Shown here: positions 54,120-62,419 of the stretch, piece after piece
How positions within the stretch are numbered: position 1 is the stretch's first letter
Layout of the letters: the number at the start of each line of letters is the position of its first letter
Assembly: GCA_049840475.1 (NCBI GenBank)
Contig: JASGKX010000001.1
Location: 1,922,001-1,986,000 of the forward strand
DNA from: JBGVSA01 sp049840475
Lineage (GTDB): Bacteria > Pseudomonadota > Gammaproteobacteria > Burkholderiales > Rhodocyclaceae
Direction of reading: 5' to 3'
Length of the DNA stretch: 64,000 nucleotides
Notes under the pieces: generated by a model
The model's database searches: none
Seen by the model: the letters and a program-made list of their open reading frames with translations, nothing else
What the model was told of the DNA's origin: nothing
Program-made: the position numbers and the translations under genes

Positions 54120-54749
54120 ATGGCGCGTGCATTGACCGGAGTGATTCTTGCCGGCGGCCAAGGCAGCAGGCTGGGAGGCGTCGACAAGGGGCTCGTGTCG
54201 TTGCGTGGCAAGACCATGGCGCGATGGGTGTGCGAGCGTTTTGCGCCACAGGTCTCGGAGCTCATCATCGTCGCCAATCGCAATCTCGACGAATATCGCG
54301 CGCTTGGTCATCCGGTGATGGCGGATCTTCGCAGCGGATTTCTTGGGCCGTTGGCAGGTATCGAAACCGCCCTGGCCGCCGCACGCAATGGATGGATTCT
54401 CACGTGCCCGGTGGACGCGCCGCTGCTGCCGGCCGATTACGCCGAACGCATGCTCGAAGCCGCCCGAGGCCGCGCAGCCGTGGCGTATGTTGGCGGGCAT
54501 GTGCAGCCGGTCTACGCGTTGTTGCCGCGCAGCGCATTGACGGGGCTGCGCGCATTCCTGACGTCCGGCGGTCGCCGCATGGGCTTGTGGGTGCAGTCGC
54601 TGGATGCCGAGAAGGTCGACTTCGATGGCGCTCACGCGGGTTTTGCCGACGCCGACACGCACGAAGACCTCATCGCTCTGGACAAGAGTCTTCAACCAGC
54701 CGGCAGTGCGCGCGATGAGGGCGAGCGCGACCTGATGCCGGACACCTGA
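54120..54749 (+). CDS. mobA: Molybdenum cofactor guanylyltransferase MobA
   Basis: A 209-residue enzyme adding GMP to molybdopterin. It opens GVILAGGQGSRLGGVDKGLV, the NTP-binding loop with K23, then FLGPLAGIETALAAA and CPVDAPLLPADYAERML, the metal-binding aspartate. The C-terminus has FADADTHEDL. The ATG is 4 bp after the moaA stop. A strong terminator follows. Confidence 0.93.
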   Translation: MARALTGVILAGGQGSRLGGVDKGLVSLRGKTMARWVCERFAPQVSELIIVANRNLDEYRALGHPVMADLRSGFLGPLAGIETALAAARNGWILTCPVDAPLLPADYAERMLEAARGRAAVAYVGGHVQPVYALLPRSALTGLRAFLTSGGRRMGLWVQSLDAEKVDFDGAHAGFADADTHEDLIALDKSLQPAGSARDEGERDLMPDT

Positions 54750-54765
54750 CGGCGCCGACCATGAC

Positions 54766-54792
54766 AAAAGGCCTCCCGAGGGAGGCCTTTTT
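54766..54792. terminator. Terminator after mobA
   Basis: AAAAGGCCTCCC and GGAGGCCTTTTT form a 11-12-bp stem with a 3-base loop. It also faces the sbp stop on the other strand. Confidence 0.9.
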
Positions 54793-54809
54793 GTTGATGC
54801 GCGCAGCGA

Positions 54810-55817
54810 TTACTTCGGCTGGTAGAGCTGGTCGAACACGCCGCCGTCGGCGAAGTGCGTCTTCTGTGCCTTCTGCCAGCCGCCGAACACGTCGTCGATG
54901 GTGAAGAGCTTGACCGGCGCAAATTGCTTGGCGTACTTGGCGGCAGCCTTCGGGTCGATCGGGCGATAGTAGTTGCGGCCGATGATGTCCTGGCCCTCCG
55001 GCGAGTACAGGTAGTCGAGGTAAGCCTCGGCCTGCTTGCGGGTACCGCGCTTGTCAACCACCTTGTCAACCACGGCGACTGGCGGTTCGGTCAGGATCGA
55101 CAGCGACGGCGTCACGATCTCGACCTTGTCGCCCAGTTCCTTCTTGGCGAGGTAGGCCTCGTTCTCCCAGGCGATCAGCACGTCGCCGATGCCGCGTTCG
55201 GTGAAGGAGGTCGTTGCACCGCGTGCGCCGGTGTCGAGCACCTTCACGTTGCCGTACAGATGCTTGACGAAGTCACGCGCGCTCTGTTCCGTGCCACCCG
55301 GCTGCTTGAGCGCGTAGGCCCAGGCTGCAAGGTAGTTCCAGCGGGCGCCGCCCGAGGTCTTGGGGTTGGGCGTCACGATTTCGACGCCGGAGCGGACCAG
55401 ATCGGCCCAGTCCTTGATGTGCTTGGGGTTGCCCTTGCGGACCAGGAACACGATGGTCGAGGTGTAGGGCGAAGAATTGTGCTTCAGGCGCTTTTGCCAA
55501 TCGGCGGGCAGCGACTTGGCCTTTTCCGAGATGGCATCGATGTCATAGGCCAGTGCCAGCGTCACCACGTCGGCGTCCAGACCGTCGATCACGGCGCGTG
55601 CCTGAGCACCCGAGCCGCCATTGGACGTCTTCACGCTGACGTCTTCACCGGTCTTGGCCTTCCAGTACTTCGAGAAGGCGGCGTTGTAATCCTGATAAAG
55701 CTCGCGCGTCGGGTCGTACGACACGTTGACGATGGAGGTGGCTGCCGACGCCACACCAACCAGGCCAAGGGCCAGCGATGCGGCAAGCAGGGTACGGCGA
55801 AGGGCGCTGAACTGCAT
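54810..55817 (-). CDS. sbp: Periplasmic sulfate/thiosulfate-binding protein
   Basis: A 335-residue ABC transporter substrate-binding protein: signal peptide 1-25 ending VASAA, then NVSYDPTRELYQDYNAAFSK, SVKTSNGGSGAQARAVIDGL, and NPKTSGGARWNYLAAWAYAL, the family's sulfate-contacting loops. The permease and ATPase genes are not beside it in this window. A large nested palindrome lies 50 bp upstream. CysB-type control is expected from family knowledge, not proven. Confidence 0.93.
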   Translation of the reverse strand: MQFSALRRTLLAASLALGLVGVASAATSIVNVSYDPTRELYQDYNAAFSKYWKAKTGEDVSVKTSNGGSGAQARAVIDGLDADVVTLALAYDIDAISEKAKSLPADWQKRLKHNSSPYTSTIVFLVRKGNPKHIKDWADLVRSGVEIVTPNPKTSGGARWNYLAAWAYALKQPGGTEQSARDFVKHLYGNVKVLDTGARGATTSFTERGIGDVLIAWENEAYLAKKELGDKVEIVTPSLSILTEPPVAVVDKVVDKRGTRKQAEAYLDYLYSPEGQDIIGRNYYRPIDPKAAAKYAKQFAPVKLFTIDDVFGGWQKAQKTHFADGGVFDQLYQPK

Positions 55818-55866
55818 GATCTTTCCTCGATGTTGTTGTGTTGGTGAGGAAGACTTTAAGGATGCG

Positions 55867-55923
55867 CCCTTATGAAAGGAACGAATAAAAACTGAATTGC
55901 TTTTGCAGATTCAGTCATAAGGG
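55867..55923. promoter_or_regulatory. Nested palindrome upstream of sbp (candidate CysB site)
   Basis: CCCTTATGA (55867-55875) is the exact reverse complement of TCATAAGGG (55915-55923). Inside lies ACTGAAT (55891-55897) with ATTCAGT (55909-55915). Both arms are perfect. The outer arms contain CTTAT/ATAAG, like known CysB sites. Confidence 0.7.
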
Positions 55924-55942
55924 AGACGCCGAACCAGGAAGG

Positions 55943-55967
55943 TTGACCTTGCCACGATGGCAAGGAT
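55943..55967 (+). promoter_or_regulatory. CueR/MerR-type operator and -35 box of the copper chaperone gene
   Basis: TTGACC (-35) at 55943-55948 overlaps the dyad ACCTTGCCA-CGA-TGGCAAGG, the layout of CueR sites inside an over-long (19-20 bp) promoter spacer. The -10 is not clear. It sits about 40 bp before the HMA gene. Confidence 0.8.
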
Positions 55968-56006
55968 CATCGTGGTGGCTCGAATGAACCAACCGGAGTT
56001 ACGACC

Positions 56007-56204
56007 ATGATGGATTTGACCATTCCCGCCATGACCTGCGGCCACTGCGAGGGCCGCGTCCGCCAAACCATTGCCGCACTCGACCCGTCGGCGCGGGTCG
56101 AGGTTTCACTGGGAGACAAGCGCGTGCGAATCACCAGCGAGCAGCCGCAGAGCAAGCTCATCGATGCGCTGGCCGCAGCGGGCTACCCGCCAGCGCAGCA
56201 ATAA
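56007..56204 (+). CDS. HMA-domain copper chaperone (CopZ-like)
   Basis: A 65-residue ferredoxin-like metallochaperone: MMDLTIPAMTCGHCEGRVRQ with MTCGHC (C11, C14) binding Cu(I), then a beta-alpha-beta body ending IDALAAAGYPPAQQ. It has no neighbouring CopA ATPase or CueR gene in this window, so it is a lone chaperone. Its promoter has a MerR/CueR-type operator, so copper induction is expected. Confidence 0.92.
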   Translation: MMDLTIPAMTCGHCEGRVRQTIAALDPSARVEVSLGDKRVRITSEQPQSKLIDALAAAGYPPAQQ

Positions 56205-56220
56205 ACGAGTGGTACGACGG

Positions 56221-57066
56221 TCAGGACTGGCCCGACGGCACGCCGAGCGCGCTGTCTAGCCCGGCCGGGGTGACAGCGCCGGCTGGCGCATTTTCACCCG
56301 GTATCGACGACTCAATCAGGATGGTCACGCGCCGGTTGCGCGCGCGGCCTTCTGGCGTGGTGTTGTCGGCCACCGGGCGCTGTTCGCCGTAGCCGGCGGC
56401 CGTCAGCCGGACCGGCGCCACCCCCGCGCTGATGAACAAGCGCACCACCGATGAGGCACGGACGGCCGACAGTTCCCAATTAGAAGCGAAGAACGGATTG
56501 CTGATCGGCGTGACGTCGGTGTGGCCTTCCACGACGATCGGAAAGTCGCCCGTTGCGATCGTCTCGCCCACCGCACGCAATGCACGCACGGCTTCCGGGC
56601 CGAGTGACGCGTCGGCTGGCGCAAACAGCACGCTGGCGTTGATTTCCACCGAAATCCCGCGCGCGCCTTCCGTCACACGCACCTGTCCGCCCTTGACCAA
56701 GGGCGCCAGCACGCGGCGGATTTGTTCAGCCATGTCGCGCATGCGTTGGGCGTGAGCGGCGCGGCGGCGTTCGGCCTCCGGGTCGGGCGGCGGCAGTTTG
56801 GCGACGATGGCCGGCACGACCGAACCGGTATCGATCGGCGGCGACACGATGGTCGCGCCATGCACGTTGGTCGCGCTGCGGAAGGCTTGCATGATCGAGT
56901 CCGACAGCACGCGGTACTTGCCTTCATTGACCGAACTGATGGCGTACATCACGACGAAAAAGGCGAACAGCAGCGTGATGAAGTCCGCGTAGGACACCAG
57001 CCAGCGTTCGTGATTCTCGTGTTCTTCTTCGTGACGGCGGCGCGCCATGGTCGATCGTCGGTTCAA
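56221..57066 (-). CDS. MotB/MotD-family flagellar stator or OmpA-like protein, orphan
   Basis: A 281-residue protein: a short charged tail, one TM helix with the proton-channel aspartate in SYADFITLLFAFF (D28), a plug/linker region, then a C-terminal OmpA-like peptidoglycan-binding domain (VVEGHTDVTPISNPF, ASNWELSAVRASSVVRL, RVTILIESS). This matches MotB, especially MotD. No MotA/MotC-like partner lies beside it. The start could be the second Met (M7). Stator function is inferred; it converges on the chaperone gene. Confidence 0.88.
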   Translation of the reverse strand: MNRRSTMARRRHEEEHENHERWLVSYADFITLLFAFFVVMYAISSVNEGKYRVLSDSIMQAFRSATNVHGATIVSPPIDTGSVVPAIVAKLPPPDPEAERRRAAHAQRMRDMAEQIRRVLAPLVKGGQVRVTEGARGISVEINASVLFAPADASLGPEAVRALRAVGETIATGDFPIVVEGHTDVTPISNPFFASNWELSAVRASSVVRLFISAGVAPVRLTAAGYGEQRPVADNTTPEGRARNRRVTILIESSIPGENAPAGAVTPAGLDSALGVPSGQS

Positions 57067-57256
57067 TTTGGATTAGTGCCTGTTTTATCGGCAACCGTGG
57101 CGGCGCCTTGAGGGCTTACCCCAGTCTCCCTCAAGACAAGATGGGTATCTGCCGTAAATAGAGTTCAAACGAATATAGATCGACCGCCGGCCATTTCTTC
57201 CCCCCGGGCCGTGCGAGGCGACGTCACGTCTTCACTCCACAGGAAAGCCGCAGCCC

Positions 57257-58522
57257 ATGTTTCGCCAGATTTTCACCTCCATGCGCAACCAGCTCCTTCT
57301 CGTGAGCGGATTCGGTTCGTTGTGCGTTGTTGTCGCCGCAACGTCCGGGCTGGTCAATCAGCATGCCGCCGTACGGAAAATGGGCGAGGAAATCGCGCGC
57401 ATCAGTCCCCAGGCCGCCAGTGCACTGGCGGGTACACAGGCCAGCGCCGAGTCGGCTCTGTATACGTCGCTGGCGCTCATGGTGGTGCTGTGTGCGGCCG
57501 CACTGCTTGCCTTTCTGTGGGTTGTCCACAAGCACCTCACGCGTGGCACCGCGCGTCTTGCCGATGATTTGAGCCGGCTGGCCATGGGTGACTTCAGCCG
57601 TCCCGTCGATCTGAACCACAGCCAGGAATTCCTGCGCGTTGCGTCGAACGCCGAAACGATCCGGCACGACCTCGGCGAGCTGATCGGCCAGATCCGCGAA
57701 AGCGCGATCACCCTCAAGCAGAGCGTCAACACGATGGCGACGGAAACCGGCAACGTCTCCGACTCGTCCTGCGAGCAATCGGAGGCGGCCAGTTCCACGG
57801 CGGCGTCGATGGAAGAACTCTCGCAGTCGATGCAGACGATTACCGAAAACGCCGACAGCGCGAGCCGTCTTTCCAACAACAGCCTGACGCAGACTCGTGG
57901 CGTGCAGGACAAGCTGGCCGAGGTGCGCCGCGCCATCGAAGAGACGGCCGACGTGATCCAGCGCGTGGCGACGGCGTCGCAGGAGTCGGTGACGAGCATG
58001 CAGAGCATCAGCTCGATGACGCGGCAAGTGCGTGAGATCGCCGACCAGACCAACCTGCTGGCGCTGAACGCTGCCATCGAAGCGGCCCGTGCCGGCGAAG
58101 CGGGGCGCGGCTTTGCCGTGGTGGCCGACGAAGTGCGCAAGCTGGCGGAAAAGTCCGGTCAGTCAGCGGCCGAGATCGATGCGATCACTTCGACGCTGGG
58201 CTCCCAGGCCATGGATCTGGAAGAGTCGGTGCGTAGCGGTCTGGCCAAGATCGCGCACAGCCGCGAAGGCATGGACGAGACCGTGGTCGCGCTGGATGGG
58301 GCCAACGAAGCCGTGGCCCGTGCAGCGTACGAACTGGCCCAGATCACCAGTGCGGTCCGCGAACAGAACCGCGCCAGCGGCGAGATCGCGGGCAACATCG
58401 AACGTATTGCCCTCATGGTCGAGAACAACAACAACGCCGTGACTAGCATGAGCCTGTCGGCCGAGCAGTTGCACGGTCTGGCAACCCGTATGAACAGTGT
58501 GGTGACCGCCTTCCGTCTGTAA
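57257..58522 (+). CDS. Methyl-accepting chemotaxis-like transducer
   Basis: A 421-residue transducer: a first TM helix (about 10-32), a short periplasmic segment of only ~40 residues, a second TM helix (about 75-98), HAMP-like linker, and the signalling hairpin tip REIADQTNLLALNAAIEAARAGEAGRGFAVVADEVRKLAEKSGQ. The short periplasmic part means it likely senses membrane or cytoplasmic signals. It is divergent from the motD-like gene, whose relation to motility supports a chemotaxis link. Confidence 0.92.
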   Translation: MFRQIFTSMRNQLLLVSGFGSLCVVVAATSGLVNQHAAVRKMGEEIARISPQAASALAGTQASAESALYTSLALMVVLCAAALLAFLWVVHKHLTRGTARLADDLSRLAMGDFSRPVDLNHSQEFLRVASNAETIRHDLGELIGQIRESAITLKQSVNTMATETGNVSDSSCEQSEAASSTAASMEELSQSMQTITENADSASRLSNNSLTQTRGVQDKLAEVRRAIEETADVIQRVATASQESVTSMQSISSMTRQVREIADQTNLLALNAAIEAARAGEAGRGFAVVADEVRKLAEKSGQSAAEIDAITSTLGSQAMDLEESVRSGLAKIAHSREGMDETVVALDGANEAVARAAYELAQITSAVREQNRASGEIAGNIERIALMVENNNNAVTSMSLSAEQLHGLATRMNSVVTAFRL

Positions 58523-58690
58523 GGCGGCTTCAGCGCTGGACAGCGCTTGCAGGGCCCGGTGCGAGTCGCGCACGATCCTTGTCGCCGGGCCTGACAGGCG
58601 CATGCTGTATCCTTGCGCGGTTGCGCCAACGTACCGGCGCGTCCGGAGTCCCGTTGTGCCGCTGGCATGGCGCATGCGGGGCTCGATCGC

Positions 58691-60001
58691 ATGATAGATC
58701 TCTTATACATTCTCGCAGCACTCTTCCTCGTCCTGCTCAACGGCTTCTTCGTTGCAGCGGAATTCGCAATCGTCAAAGTCAGACCCACCCGCATCAAGAG
58801 CATGGCGCGCCGCTTTGGGCTGCGTGGACGCATGCTGGCGCGCGTGCATGCGCATCTCGATGCTTACCTGTCGGCCTGCCAGTTGGGTATTACGCTGGCC
58901 TCCCTTGGCCTGGGTTGGCTGGGTGAGCCGGCATTCGCCCGTCTGCTCGAACCGGTCTTCGTATACTTTGAAGTCGCGCCCGCCCTGCAGCATGCAGTGT
59001 CGTTCGCCGTGGCGTTTTCACTCATATCGTATTTGCATATCGTGGTGGGCGAGCTCGCGCCCAAATCGATGGCACTGCGTCGCGCCGAGGTCGTGTCGCT
59101 GTGGACGGCTGCACCGCTCTTTGCTTTTTACTGGGTGATGTACCCGTTCATCTGGGTGCTCAACCATAGTTCCAACTGGGTGCTGTCGCGTGTGGGGCTC
59201 GATGCCGAACATGTGCACGAGAGCGCGTATTCGGCAGAAGAAATCAAGCTGATCCTGCGCTCGTCGGAGCCGCCTCCGGGCTTTTCTCAGGACGAATGGC
59301 GCAACCTCGCCAACGCATTGGACTTCGGCGATTTGTCCGTCGGCATGCTGATGCGCCCGCAGGGCGAAATGGTGGTGCTGTACGCGCACCGCCCGATGGA
59401 GGAGAACCTTCAGATCATCCGGCGCAATCGCTACAGCCGCTATCCGTTGGTGGATGAAGCCGAGCAGGCGGTGATCGGCGTCGTCCACACCAAGGATCTG
59501 CTGCTGGCGCTGCAGGCCGGTGACGAGGTTGAAGACCTCGCAGACTTTGCTCGGCCGATCGAGCACGTGCGCGACGATCTGTCGGCGCTGGTCCTGTTGC
59601 GCCGCTTCCGTCAGGGGGCCCCGCACATCGCCGTGGTGGACGGCAACGGTCGATTTGGTGTGGCAGGCTTCCTTACGCTGGACAATCTGCTGTCCGCCAT
59701 GATCGGCAGCATCCAGGACGAATATCGTCGTAGCCACAGTGAGTGGGTGGTCAACGACGATGGCACGCTCAGCGGCAAGGGCGGTCTGCCGCTCTACACG
59801 CTGGAGCGTGCGCTCGATATCGAACTCGAAGAGACCGACGCTGACACGATCGGCGGCCTCGTCATGAACCAACTCGACCGCGTGCCCCATGAGGGCGAGC
59901 GTGTTGAGTTTCCGCGCTTCTCTGTCGTCATCAAGCGCATGCGCGGACCGCGCATTCAATTGCTCAAAGTGCATCCCAAGCGCCTCGACGGCGAAGAGTG
60001 A
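58691..60001 (+). CDS. CorC/HlyC-type (CNNM/DUF21) membrane protein with CBS pair
   Basis: A 436-residue protein: an N-terminal DUF21/CNNM membrane domain with about four TM helices (MIDLLYILAALFLVLLNGFF onward), then two CBS domains (RNRYSRYPLVDE, GVVHTKDLL; HIAVVDGNGRFGVAGFLTLDNLL), and a C-terminal CorC_HlyC domain (RVPHEGERVEFPRFSVVIK). Such proteins are linked to Mg2+/Co2+ export or sensing. The start at 58691 gives full family length. Confidence 0.9.
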   Translation: MIDLLYILAALFLVLLNGFFVAAEFAIVKVRPTRIKSMARRFGLRGRMLARVHAHLDAYLSACQLGITLASLGLGWLGEPAFARLLEPVFVYFEVAPALQHAVSFAVAFSLISYLHIVVGELAPKSMALRRAEVVSLWTAAPLFAFYWVMYPFIWVLNHSSNWVLSRVGLDAEHVHESAYSAEEIKLILRSSEPPPGFSQDEWRNLANALDFGDLSVGMLMRPQGEMVVLYAHRPMEENLQIIRRNRYSRYPLVDEAEQAVIGVVHTKDLLLALQAGDEVEDLADFARPIEHVRDDLSALVLLRRFRQGAPHIAVVDGNGRFGVAGFLTLDNLLSAMIGSIQDEYRRSHSEWVVNDDGTLSGKGGLPLYTLERALDIELEETDADTIGGLVMNQLDRVPHEGERVEFPRFSVVIKRMRGPRIQLLKVHPKRLDGEE

Positions 60002-60008
60002 TGTCATG

Positions 60009-60037
60009 CCGTGCTGCCCAAAAAATGGGCAGCACGG
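60009..60037 (+). terminator. Strong hairpin after the CorC-like gene
   Basis: CCGTGCTGCCCA (60009-60020) and TGGGCAGCACGG (60026-60037) form a perfect 12-bp stem with an AAAAA loop, 8 bp past the stop codon. No long T-run follows, so it may be a stabilising hairpin or terminator. Confidence 0.55.
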
Positions 60038-60052
60038 CTGAAGCCTTTTGCA

Positions 60053-60587
60053 TCAAGGGCTTCCGGGCGTTCCCCAAGGTCTTTCAACACGATTGTTCAC
60101 ATCTTGTGTGGATGAATGGCGGACGTCGTGAATGCCGATGTCATGTCTGTCGCCAGACAGGCCGAAAACACGCGGGATTGTCCGTTGCCTAAAAATGTGG
60201 CAATAGCCATCGTTCCTTGCGCGTCAATGACTTGCCCGCGATCTCCCGCTGCTATCAACACGCTTGTGCACAATTGCTGTGGAGAATGGCTATGCCAATG
60301 GCATCAGTACGCACCACGCAAGTGTTTTCGCCGCATTGCACAAAGTTTACGCAATGCGCGTGGCGCCTTTGGCCTCAATGAGTTACGCCACTGTTCCTGT
60401 GCCTATCAACAGCCTTGTGCACAAATCGTGTGGATGAAGGTCGTTGATGGAGTATGTCAATGACATTGAGCGGTGTGCGTTGTGCTGAAAATTGGTGCAC
60501 CGCCCACAGGTCTTTGTGGTTCAAGCACTTGCCGTCACTTATCAGCGCCTATCAACATGCTTGTGCACAGTTTGTGTGGATAGGAGG
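60053..60587. repeat. Array of four ~67-bp noncoding repeats with DnaA-box-like motifs
   Basis: Units begin near 60053, 60224, 60375 and 60521. Each has TCAA, then 31 bp later TCAACA, then TTGTGCACA (TTGTTCACA in unit 1), then 22 bp from TCAACA the motif GTGTGG(A) (CTGTGGA in unit 2). Spacing within units is identical in all four. The consensus core is CTATCAACANGCTTGTGCAC followed by AATTTGTGTGGATGAA. Spacers of 80-105 bp between units are not conserved. No open reading frame fits the array. TTGTGCACA and TCATCCACA (on the other strand) resemble the DnaA box TTATCCACA. Confidence 0.8.
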
Positions 60588-60683
60588 AGACCGTTGTGTG
60601 TGGAAGAAGGCATTCCGCACAGACGAGGGTGCGAATTTGCGCTATGTTCGCTGTCCCCTCGAAAAGCAAAACCGGAGTTCTTG

Positions 60684-61163
60684 GTGTCTGCTGAAGGAAA
60701 CAAAAAGCGCGTGCTGTTTGTGTGTACCGGAAACATCTGTCGGTCGCCGACTGCCGAAGGCATCGCCCGCTTATGGGCTCGCAAGATGGGGCTGGACGGG
60801 CTCGTGGAGTTCGACTCGGCCGGCACGCACGGTTATCACGTCGGTGAGGCGCCAGACCTGCGTGCGCAACGCGCGGCGGCCGCGCGCGGCTACGACCTGT
60901 CGTCGCTACGTGCGCGCGAAGTGACGCGCAAGGATTTCGCCGATTTCGATTATGTGCTTGCCATGGACGAAGGGCATCTGCGCCAGTTGCAGCGCATGTG
61001 CCCGCCAGAGTACCGCGACAAGGTGACGCTGTTTCTCAGCCACGCTGAACGCTTCCCGACGGGTGACGTGCCTGATCCGTACTACGGCGGCGACAATGGG
61101 TTTGAAGAGGTTCTCGATATGTGCGAGGACGCCGTGCACGGCCTGTTGGACAAGCTGCGCTGA
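60684..61163 (+). CDS. Low-molecular-weight protein tyrosine phosphatase
   Basis: A 159-residue phosphatase with P-loop VCTGNICRS (nucleophile C14, R20, the CX5R motif) and the late general acid in DVPDPYYGGDNGF. The start GTG at 60684 (SAEGNKKRVLFVCTG) follows GGAG at 8 bases; an in-frame ORF extends upstream into the repeat array and is rejected. It dephosphorylates protein tyrosines; the bacterial substrate is unknown. The repeat array lies directly upstream. Confidence 0.92.
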   Translation: MSAEGNKKRVLFVCTGNICRSPTAEGIARLWARKMGLDGLVEFDSAGTHGYHVGEAPDLRAQRAAAARGYDLSSLRAREVTRKDFADFDYVLAMDEGHLRQLQRMCPPEYRDKVTLFLSHAERFPTGDVPDPYYGGDNGFEEVLDMCEDAVHGLLDKLR

Positions 61164-61192
61164 CGGCGTGGGGCGCCCTCGTCGTCAACCAT

Positions 61193-61579
61193 TCACTTCG
61201 ATGTGGCGTCGTGCGCCGCGTCCTTGACGCTGCTGGCTGCGCTGCGCGTAGCGTCGGTCGCGCGCTGGGCGGCATCCTTGGCGTCGGCGGCGAGACTGTG
61301 TGCCGCCTCTTTGGTCGAGTCGGCCAGCGAAGCCGCTGCCGACTTGGCATCTCCTGCCATTTCGCGGGTCTTGTCGGCCGCTTTGTCAGCGGCTTCACCT
61401 GCTGCGTTGGCCATCGATTGCGCGTCCTGCTTGAGGCCGGCGCCGAGTGTGGCGGCGGCTGACTGTGTAGATTCGATGGCTTGCTTGAGGTCGGGTTTGG
61501 CGTCGCTGGCGGCTTCCTGTGTCTTCTGGCAGGCGGTCAGCACGAACAATGCGGCAAGGGCAATCAGCGTCGGGCGCAT
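61193..61579 (-). CDS. Alanine-rich LEA-like lipoprotein
   Basis: A 128-residue lipoprotein: signal with lipobox LTAC (C17), then an Ala/Lys/Asp/Ser-rich helix of 11-residue LEA-type periodicity (AADKAADKTREMAGDAKSAA, DSTKEAAHSLAADAKDAAQ). No globular domain. Such proteins are thought to coat or protect membranes under desiccation; here this is inference only. It converges on the phosphatase gene. Confidence 0.8.
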   Translation of the reverse strand: MRPTLIALAALFVLTACQKTQEAASDAKPDLKQAIESTQSAAATLGAGLKQDAQSMANAAGEAADKAADKTREMAGDAKSAAASLADSTKEAAHSLAADAKDAAQRATDATRSAASSVKDAAHDATSK

Positions 61580-61710
61580 CGGCGGCTCCTGTCGGTGGGG
61601 GAATCCTCAGCATGGCAGCGCAGGCCTGTCCAGGCAAGACAGCCGGCCGGCAGTGCGCGGCCTCCGGTATCATTGTGGATTACCCGAGCAGAGAGCGGGC
61701 CAACGGCCCG

Positions 61711-62370
61711 ATGCCCATGGAACTCATCAGCCATTTCATCGACATCGTCCTGCATCTGGACAAATACCTCGCCATTCTTGTGGCGCAGTACGGTCCGTGG
61801 ATCTACGCGATCCTGTTCCTCATCATCTTCTGCGAGACGGGTCTGGTCGTCACGCCATTCCTGCCTGGCGACTCGCTGCTGTTCGTGGCTGGCGCGCTGG
61901 CCGCTACCACGGGCGGTGGAATCGATATCTGGGTGTTGTCGATCAGCCTGTTCATTGCGGCCGTGGTCGGCGACAACCTCAATTACTGGATCGGCCGACG
62001 CGTGGGGCGGCGGGTGTTTTCATGGAATCAGTCGAAGTTCTTCAACCGCGCGGCGTTCGACAAGGCGCACGCCTACTTTGAACGGCACGGCGGCAAGACG
62101 ATCATCATCGCCCGCTTCATGCCGCTGGCGCGTACCTTCTCGCCTTTCGTGGCAGGCGTGGCGGCCATGGATTACCGCCGCTTCCTGCCTCTGGACATCC
62201 TGGGCGGTGCGCTGTGGATTTTCTCGCTGTGCTTTGCTGGGTATTTCTTCGGCAACATCCCGTTCATCAAGCACAACCTCAGCCTGCTGATCGTGGGCAT
62301 CATCGTTGTGTCGCTGATGCCGCTGGGCATCGCGTGGCTCAAGAGCCGTCTGCAGCCCAAGTCTGCCTGA
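61711..62370 (+). CDS. DedA-family membrane protein
   Basis: A 219-residue inner-membrane protein with five to six TM helices and the DedA landmarks: TPFLPGDSLLFVAGALA, NLNYWIGRRVGRRVF and FIARFMPLARTFSPFVAGVA-type helix (ARFMPLARTFSPFVAG). DedA proteins act as lipid flippases for undecaprenyl phosphate or similar. The ATG at 61711 or 61717 are both possible. It is followed by purN 50 bp on, on the same strand. Confidence 0.93.
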   Translation: MPMELISHFIDIVLHLDKYLAILVAQYGPWIYAILFLIIFCETGLVVTPFLPGDSLLFVAGALAATTGGGIDIWVLSISLFIAAVVGDNLNYWIGRRVGRRVFSWNQSKFFNRAAFDKAHAYFERHGGKTIIIARFMPLARTFSPFVAGVAAMDYRRFLPLDILGGALWIFSLCFAGYFFGNIPFIKHNLSLLIVGIIVVSLMPLGIAWLKSRLQPKSA

Positions 62371-62419
62371 TTAGACGCGCCGGGCCGTTCAGGTCCGGCC
62401 GGTTCCCCGGTATTTTGCA

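Noticed and set aside
60053..60587. CRISPR array
   Set aside because: Repeats are ~67 bp, imperfect and only four; spacers of 80-105 bp are unlike CRISPR spacers and no cas gene is nearby.
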